DNA of 14,926 nt, taken from an uncultured Lacticaseibacillus sp. GTDB taxonomy: Bacteria > Bacillota > Bacilli > Lactobacillales > Lactobacillaceae. A program made the translations under genes and the position numbers. How positions within the stretch are numbered: position 1 is the stretch's first letter; every line of letters begins with the position of its first letter. The notes beneath the pieces were generated by a model. The model made no database searches. It saw nothing but the letters and a program-made list of their open reading frames with translations, and was not told the origin of the DNA. The stretch covers positions 1 through 14,926 of the forward strand of contig CAKRHU010000005.1 of NCBI GenBank assembly GCA_934339215.1. Direction: 5' to 3'. Shown piece by piece: positions 13,538 through 14,926 of this stretch.

Positions 13538-13651
13538 GTGGTTTTTAAACCAACGCCAATACGTCTAGCTACGCCAAGACCCTTGAGTCAAAGTGCGACT
13601 CAAGGGTCTTGGCTAGGCTATCCGAATGGCTAAGCCCGGTTTAAAAACCAC
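13538..13651. repeat. Structured repeat unit, copy 2
   Basis: This has the same skeleton as copy 1, starting 122 bp later in the core (13546-13643, 98 nt), with conserved blocks at 13561-13574 and 13629-13643. The closing stem is longer: 13538-13551 pairs perfectly with 13638-13651 over 14 bp. The central hairpin (13574-13589 with 13597-13612, 16 bp perfect) keeps the loop AAAGTGC but has a different stem sequence, with at least three paired, compensatory differences from copy 1. Confidence 0.8.
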
Positions 13652-13656
13652 TGGTA

Positions 13657-14559
13657 TTAATCGTTGAAGTTGCCAGTTTCAACATCGGAGATAAATTGCT
13701 TCAGATGTTTGAAGTAAACTGGGGCGTTGTCGATCATGTGATGGTGACCACCATCTGGCGTGGTGACCAAACGAGCATGCGGAATGTCTTCAGCCATACG
13801 TTGGGCGGACTTCATTGGCATGGTTTCGTGTTCACCAAAAGTCAACAAGGTAGGGACGGTGATATTGTGGATTTGGTCGCGAATGTCCCAATCCTTGAGC
13901 TTACCAGTAACAACAAATTCGTTATCGCCTTGGAAAGCGCCATAAACATCAGTGGCCATGGTGGAGATCAAGTGTGAGATTGCCGGTGGTTGTTTGCGAT
14001 CCACATAGCCGGCATTCAATACGTCAACATACTTTTGGTATTGGGGATCAGACCAGTCGCCTTTTTTCTCGATTTCTTTCATGTAGCGAACAGCGGAAGG
14101 TGGCAGCGCCTCTTCACGGCAAAGTTCGACATGTTCGAGGTATTCGTTGATGTTGTCGACCATTGAAGAAATGATCGCGCCTTTAAGGTGTTCACCATAC
14201 TTCAAGGCGTACAGTTGCACTAAGGCACCGCCCCAGCTTTGGCCGATCAAATAAAAATGATCGATGCCGAGCTTTTGGCGAACTTCTTCGACTTCATCCA
14301 AGAAGTAGTCAGTCGTTAAGTATTTTTGATTTTCTGGGTCGGAATAATCAGGTTGATCGGAGTAAAAACTGCCGAGTTGGTCGTACATATGCACTTGTAC
14401 ACCGAGGTCTGCGAGTTCTTTGCCGAAGTTTTCCCAGTATTCATGGGTGCCACCAGGGCCGCCGTGTAAGCACAGCAAATGAATATCACCAGTGCCTTGG
14501 GTGTTGGTCCACAAGTGGTAGCCGTTGTCCAAGGTGAGGATCGTGGTTCCTTGCTTCAT
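13657..14559 (-). CDS. pepI: Proline iminopeptidase (alpha/beta-hydrolase, peptidase family S33)
   Basis: This cytosolic aminopeptidase releases N-terminal proline from peptides, part of casein and peptide use in lactobacilli. At 300 aa it matches lactobacillar PepI. The oxyanion-hole motif HGGPGG is at residues 32-37, the family segment YDQLGS at 59-64, and the nucleophile elbow GQSWGG at 106-111 (Ser108). The catalytic His is in GGHHHMID (272-274 region). At the usual acid position the sequence reads GEHE (242-245), with Glu where many S33 enzymes have Asp; I cannot say whether another residue serves. The ribosome site is weak (GGTG, seven bases before the ATG). A promoter lies just upstream, and the long 3' region carries two structured repeats before its terminator. 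Confidence 0.9.
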   Translation of the reverse strand: MKQGTTILTLDNGYHLWTNTQGTGDIHLLCLHGGPGGTHEYWENFGKELADLGVQVHMYDQLGSFYSDQPDYSDPENQKYLTTDYFLDEVEEVRQKLGIDHFYLIGQSWGGALVQLYALKYGEHLKGAIISSMVDNINEYLEHVELCREEALPPSAVRYMKEIEKKGDWSDPQYQKYVDVLNAGYVDRKQPPAISHLISTMATDVYGAFQGDNEFVVTGKLKDWDIRDQIHNITVPTLLTFGEHETMPMKSAQRMAEDIPHARLVTTPDGGHHHMIDNAPVYFKHLKQFISDVETGNFND

Positions 14560-14590
14560 TGTGTATCACCACTTTCTTAAATATATTGAT

Positions 14591-14599
14591 ATTGTAACA
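14591..14599 (-). promoter_or_regulatory. Extended -10 promoter of the proline iminopeptidase gene
   Basis: TGTTACAAT on the minus strand has an extended TG and a five-of-six -10 hexamer, 32 bases before the start codon. No clear -35 was seen. Confidence 0.5.
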
Positions 14600-14645
14600 C
14601 TTGGGCCGATTCTCGGTGGCAGGTTTGTGAAAGAAAAAGGAGAAG

Positions 14646-14726
14646 ATGATAACAAAATGGGTCGTTTTCGAAGACGCCGGCGATCGTCAAACTCAGGCTA
14701 AGTTACAACAATCGCATGAAGTCTAG
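14646..14726 (+). CDS. Possible 26-aa small ORF
   Basis: ATG 14646 follows AAAGGAGAAG, a good ribosome site with a short gap, and the frame (MITKWVVFEDAGDRQTQAKL and six more residues) runs to TAG at 14724. The peptide is polar with no membrane segment or recognised motif. It lies alone between two minus-strand genes and has no own plus-strand terminator with a T tract. It may be a real small protein, a remnant, or chance. Confidence 0.25.
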   Translation: MITKWVVFEDAGDRQTQAKLQQSHEV

Positions 14727-14729
14727 CCC

Positions 14730-14772
14730 AAACAAAGCGCCTTACCGGACCAGCATCCGGTAAGGCGCTTTG
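14730..14772 (-). terminator. Intrinsic terminator of the downstream ion-transport gene
   Basis: Arms 14756-14772 and 14733-14749 form a perfect 17-bp stem with a 6-nt loop, followed on the minus strand by TTTG. It lies 10 bases after the stop of the TrkA-C protein. The plus-strand side lacks a T run. Confidence 0.8.
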
Positions 14773-14782
14773 AGTGTTGTCA

Positions 14783-14926
14783 TTAGTTTTTCTTTTCCAG
14801 TTGTTGGCGAATATCGGCGACGGCGGTTTTATCGCCGGAGAAGATAATGTGGTCGCCTAAGTGAATTTGGGTATCACCATGTGGGGCGATGAATTCTTTG
14901 TCGCGGTAGATCTGCGAAATCGTGAT
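14783..14926 (-). CDS. C-terminal TrkA-C (RCK_C) domain of an ion transport or channel protein (partial)
   Basis: Only the last 47 residues are present. ITISQIYRDKEFIAPHGD followed by TQIHLGDHIIFSGD matches the beta-strand pattern of the TrkA-C ligand-binding domain: an I-x-R-D/G segment, a P-x-G-x-T turn, then L-x-x-GD-x-(I/L)-x-(F/V)-x-G. This domain ends Ktr/Trk potassium uptake regulators, some cation/proton antiporters and Firmicute ClC-type chloride channels, where it binds nucleotides such as cyclic di-AMP. The rest of the gene is outside the window, so the transporter type cannot be decided. The stop is followed by a strong terminator. Confidence 0.7.
   Translation of the reverse strand: MTISQIYRDKEFIAPHGDTQIHLGDHIIFSGDKTAVADIRQQLEKKN

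Overview
The window looks like a chromosomal stretch from a low-to-moderate GC Gram-positive, most likely a member of the Lactobacillaceae (Lacticaseibacillus-like, genus uncertain). The reasons are strong AGGAGG-type ribosome binding sites, lipobox-bearing lipoproteins, a lactobacillar-type proline iminopeptidase, a Bce-type peptide-antibiotic ABC transporter and many intrinsic terminators. No phage genes, insertion sequence, CRISPR array, rRNA or tRNA was found.

Layout. Positions 1-1231 (minus) hold most of hflX, the ribosome-splitting GTPase. Its leader (about 1262-1407) has a 9-codon upstream ORF with an Arg-Leu-Lys motif, mutually exclusive RNA pairings and an intrinsic terminator, which together resemble a macrolide-type attenuator. 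Positions 1415-5092 (minus) are a tightly coupled four-gene iron-siderophore/haem/B12-type ABC importer (ATPase, two FecCD permeases, binding lipoprotein) with its own promoter. Positions 5241-6881 (minus) encode an APC-family amino acid transporter. Ahead of it lie a second 9-codon leader ORF, a hairpin covering that ORF's stop codon, and about 590 nt (6976-7562) made almost entirely of nested long inverted repeats. That block is a candidate large structured RNA or a very long 5' leader.

Positions 7748-10326 (plus) are a Bce-type ATPase/permease pair, preceded by a direct repeat with 11-bp period and with no two-component system beside it. Positions 10367-10883 contain a remnant small membrane-protein gene interrupted by an amber codon, with complementary transcript ends and terminators on both strands. 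Positions 10884-11543 (minus) encode a histidine-phosphatase/phosphoglycerate-mutase-like protein. It is divergent from a two-gene unit (lipoprotein and small membrane protein, 11619-12361) that ends at a likely bidirectional terminator shared with a serine-rich lipoprotein (12418-13284, minus). Positions 13423-13651 carry two tandem copies of a 98-nt structured element whose main stem differs by compensatory changes. They lie in the 3' region of proline iminopeptidase (13657-14559, minus). The window ends with a possible 26-codon ORF and the C-terminal TrkA-C domain of an ion transport protein (minus).

The most unusual content is regulatory RNA: the hflX attenuator, the 590-nt structured block with its leader peptide, and the tandem covarying elements. 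Protein functions are family-level assignments from motifs. Folds and promoters were read by eye and not computed.
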